Below, one piece after another: positions 34,264 to 36,887 of a stretch of 36,887 nucleotides of DNA. The DNA is from Lactifluus volemus (lineage: Eukaryota > Basidiomycota > Agaricomycetes > Russulales > Russulaceae). The position numbers and the translations under genes were made by a program. The notes below the pieces were generated by a model. That model saw only the letters and a list, made by a program, of their open reading frames with translations. It was not told the DNA's origin and searched no databases. Every line of letters begins with the position of its first letter. Positions within the stretch are counted from its first letter, which is position 1. Location: contig WTXI01000343.1 in NCBI GenBank assembly GCA_022376515.1, positions 1 to 36,887 of the forward strand, written 5' to 3'.

Positions 34264-36666
34264 CTAAAAGGGCCATTCAAGGTCCTCCCCGTAATTCCAA
34301 TGGACAGCCTTGGTGGAGATATACTCATCGAGGCCGTGTCTGCCTAATTCGCGACCTATTTGCGAGAGGGCCTCAATTAGCATCGCGGGACATTGCTAGT
34401 TATTGAACAACCTCGCGTACCGATACCGCTTTGTTTCTTGCCACCAAATGGCACGTTGTTGTAGAGGACATTGTATTGATTGACCCAGACCTGAATAAGA
34501 TAGGTAAGCTCAAACGAAATGCAATCTGAATTATGTCCTACGGTCCCGGCCTCCAGAGCGGATGACACGCGATGACATTGAGACACGTCAGCTATGATGG
34601 TCTGTGAGCCAGAGACAGAATTTTGAAGCGAAAGTGAAGGTGTTACTGGAGTGAAGGCCAGCCGCAAGCCCGTAAGTAGTATCATTGGCGAGGTCAATGG
34701 CTTCCTGTTCAGTGTGGAACCTGCCAACGGAAAGTACAGGCCCAAATATCTTCACTAAAATATCAGCGCATTGGTTAGTGGAATTTCAGGCAGCGCGCAC
34801 TCTTCTTTCACCTGGTGAGTGGAGCAGTGGATATTAGAGGTCTCTTTCCATATTTACGTGCGACACTTACTATCTTCATATCAGGGCGAAATCAGTGAAA
34901 ACTATCTTCCTAGTTAGTGTCTGGGTTTCAAGAAAGCGAAACGGCAAACTTGTAGCGTCTACCCAGTATCCGGCTGTCTGACGTCTTTGGCCCCCGAGAA
35001 TTACTTTGGCGCCTTCCTTCTTCCCGGACTCGATGTAGCTCCACACACGGTCGTATTGAATCTTGGAGACCTTGAAGCGTGTCGTGAGTTAAAAGCAACG
35101 CACCACTAAGAGAACAATTACTGACTACAGGACCTCCACCAGATCTCTCATCGAAACCATCTCCGATGACAAGTTGCTTGGCTTTGGCTGCTAGGGTAGT
35201 GACAAATTTATCATAGATGGTGTCTTGGACATAGAGTCGAGATCCAGCCGTGCAGTCCTGGCCAGTGTTGTAAAGGATACCCATGGCGGCCCAGTTCACA
35301 GCTAGCGGTAAGGTCATAGCTATAGTTATGGTGTTTTATCCAGACATATCAAGTACAATACCTTGTTCAATATTTGCCGACTCGAATATGAGATGCGGCG
35401 ACTTCCCGCCCAATTCGAGAGACACTTCTTGAGATTGCTCGTTGCAGCAGCTTCCATGACCTTGCGACCGGTGACGGTAGAGCCAGTAAATGCGACTTTG
35501 TCGACACCCCTATGTGCAGCCAGTGCTGCCCCTCCAACCGAACCCAGCGATGGGATGGTGTTGATTACCCCTGGAGGGAAACTGAGGTGATGTAAGGAAA
35601 TATCAAGACAGATAAAACCACCCCATACCCTGCTTCTTTGACAAGTTCGGCCAATTTCTATGGCAAGGAGTGGGCCATATAAGTCTCGAAACGTTTGGAA
35701 CTTGTGGAGAGGGCGTACCAGCGCGGTCAGGGGAGTAATTTCCGAGGGTTTCATGACGATCGTGCACCCGACTGCAAGCGCGGGCGCGACTTTCCATGCC
35801 CTTGGAAATATGAGTGGGAGTGGCCTATGACATCAGGAATGTTTTGCATACCACATCATGATGGGATAGTTCCACGGGATTCTGTCGGATGTCACCTCAG
35901 TGGCGATCAAATTAGCACACTGCTGTAACTGGCTAACATCTGAGCACAGACACCAATCGGCTCCGGATGGGTGACTGCAATCTTGGTCTTGTGGTCAATT
36001 TCAATACTCTAACCAAGTGTAAGCACTTCCGCCAAAATTGCTCGCGCCAAGATACACACCTCGCCAAGGATTTTGTCCGCCCAACCGGCATAGTATCGAA
36101 GACACCCGATGCTATCGCCGATATCGAAGTCTCTAAAAATGGGGCAGAAAAATGAGAGCCGTGCTTCTGTAATTATACTGTCAACCCACCGAGCAACCTT
36201 GACCGGCTTTCCGTTGTTCAGACATTCCAGCTCCGCGAGGATCTGCTTATCTCTCTCCATGAGATCAGCCAGCCTGTGTATCAACCTGGAACGCTCGAAG
36301 CCCGACACATTTTTTCCCCAGGTTTCGCGGAAAGCCTTCCGTGCCGCTGCCACGGCAATGTCGACATCTTTCTCAGAGGCTGGTACATCGTGATGTATCA
36401 GAGGCAGCAATCAATGACACTACAATAACTGGGAAAATCACCAGCGGTGACTGTGCATAGAAGTTGCTCTGTCGAGGGGTTATAGACTCTGTGGGAGAAG
36501 AAGTGTGAAGGGTGAGCTTGGTAGAATATAGGAGATGGGGGTTTATGCTACTTGATTGGGTCAAGGCTGTCTACAGACGGCACAAACTCATTGTTGATGA
36601 ACAGACCCGTGTGGACTGAAATCTTCGAGTTGGACTTGGGGATAATCACTTCAGCGACATTTGCCA
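34264..36666 (-). pseudogene. aldehyde dehydrogenase with three apparent -1 frameshifts
   Basis: Family blocks run in order from ATG at 36666: [111 protein letters not shown] (base Glu), NTGQDCTAGSR (catalytic Cys), PFGGKKQSGIGTR and the stop at 34264. About 16 introns fit phases, but three points do not: near 35425 (AAGAA then GTGTCT, one G short of KKVSLELGG), near 34884-34891 (one base short between FTD and PDMK), and at 34801 (KEE to IFGPV, one base short at the donor). Intact, it would be an NAD(P)-dependent cytosolic-type aldehyde oxidiser of about 500 aa. It may be a decaying gene, or the assembly may carry indels here. Confidence 0.75.
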
Positions 36667-36887
36667 TGATGGTTACTGGCAAGAAGCAAGGAAGCAATTC
36701 CCAAGTCTTAAGATCCGGTTTCGTTAGGAGTCTCGAAATGTTCCCGTGAACGCGTGCCTAGATTCGGCAGAAAAAAACTCGATAACGCCTTGCGCGTTAC
36801 CATAGGCCCGGAACACTAACTACCGCTCACTGCCCGCCCTAACGCTGCAACTATAGTGAAGCCTGGAGGGGTTGGCGTGAGATGAGA

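Overview
The window looks like nuclear DNA from a basidiomycete fungus, probably an Agaricomycete. Genes are dense on both strands, almost every gene is cut by many introns of about 45-60 nt with GTRNGY-type donors and CTAAY-like branch sites, and the protein set is fungal (TVP38, VMA21, KCH, PDR-type ABC transporter, UTP12). I reassembled gene models by hand, joining exons so that reading phase and family motifs agree. All introns and exact ends are inferences from sequence alone.

Layout, left to right: 3' end of an unknown gene (2-178) and a gene-poor stretch to about 1.5 kb; a small orphan membrane protein (-) divergent from a FAF1/FSAF1-like 40S biogenesis factor (+); TVP38 (-) divergent from an LOA1/VPS66-like acyltransferase (+); a Cys/Met-metabolism PLP enzyme (-) divergent from a secreted double-psi beta-barrel protein (+); UTP12 (-) divergent from an M18 aspartyl aminopeptidase (+); IMP4 (-); two ribonucleotide reductase small-subunit paralogues facing away from each other (16986-20077); VMA21 (-) divergent from a hotdog thioesterase (+); ALG8 (+) convergent with the GTPase DRG1/RBG1 (-); a KCH-type potassium channel protein (+); a 24-exon PDR/ABCG transporter (-); and an aldehyde dehydrogenase (-) with three apparent frameshifts.

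Most genes are housekeeping: three small-subunit processome or 40S assembly genes (FAF1-like, UTP12, IMP4) within about 14 kb, secretory pathway and glycosylation (TVP38, VMA21, ALG8, LOA1-like), DNA precursor synthesis (the R2 pair), translation (DRG1) and sulfur amino acid metabolism. No transposon, CRISPR array, tRNA or rRNA was recognised, and nothing looks like a new defence or mobile system.

The most unusual signals are in gene structure. Seven introns, in four genes, need a GC rather than GT donor (about 5% of some 133 introns I placed). One follows an exon consisting only of the IMP4 start codon, and one sits at the same position as a GT intron in the neighbouring R2 paralogue. The head-to-head R2 pair, the frameshifted aldehyde dehydrogenase and an irregular exon junction in DRG1 are the other points worth checking.
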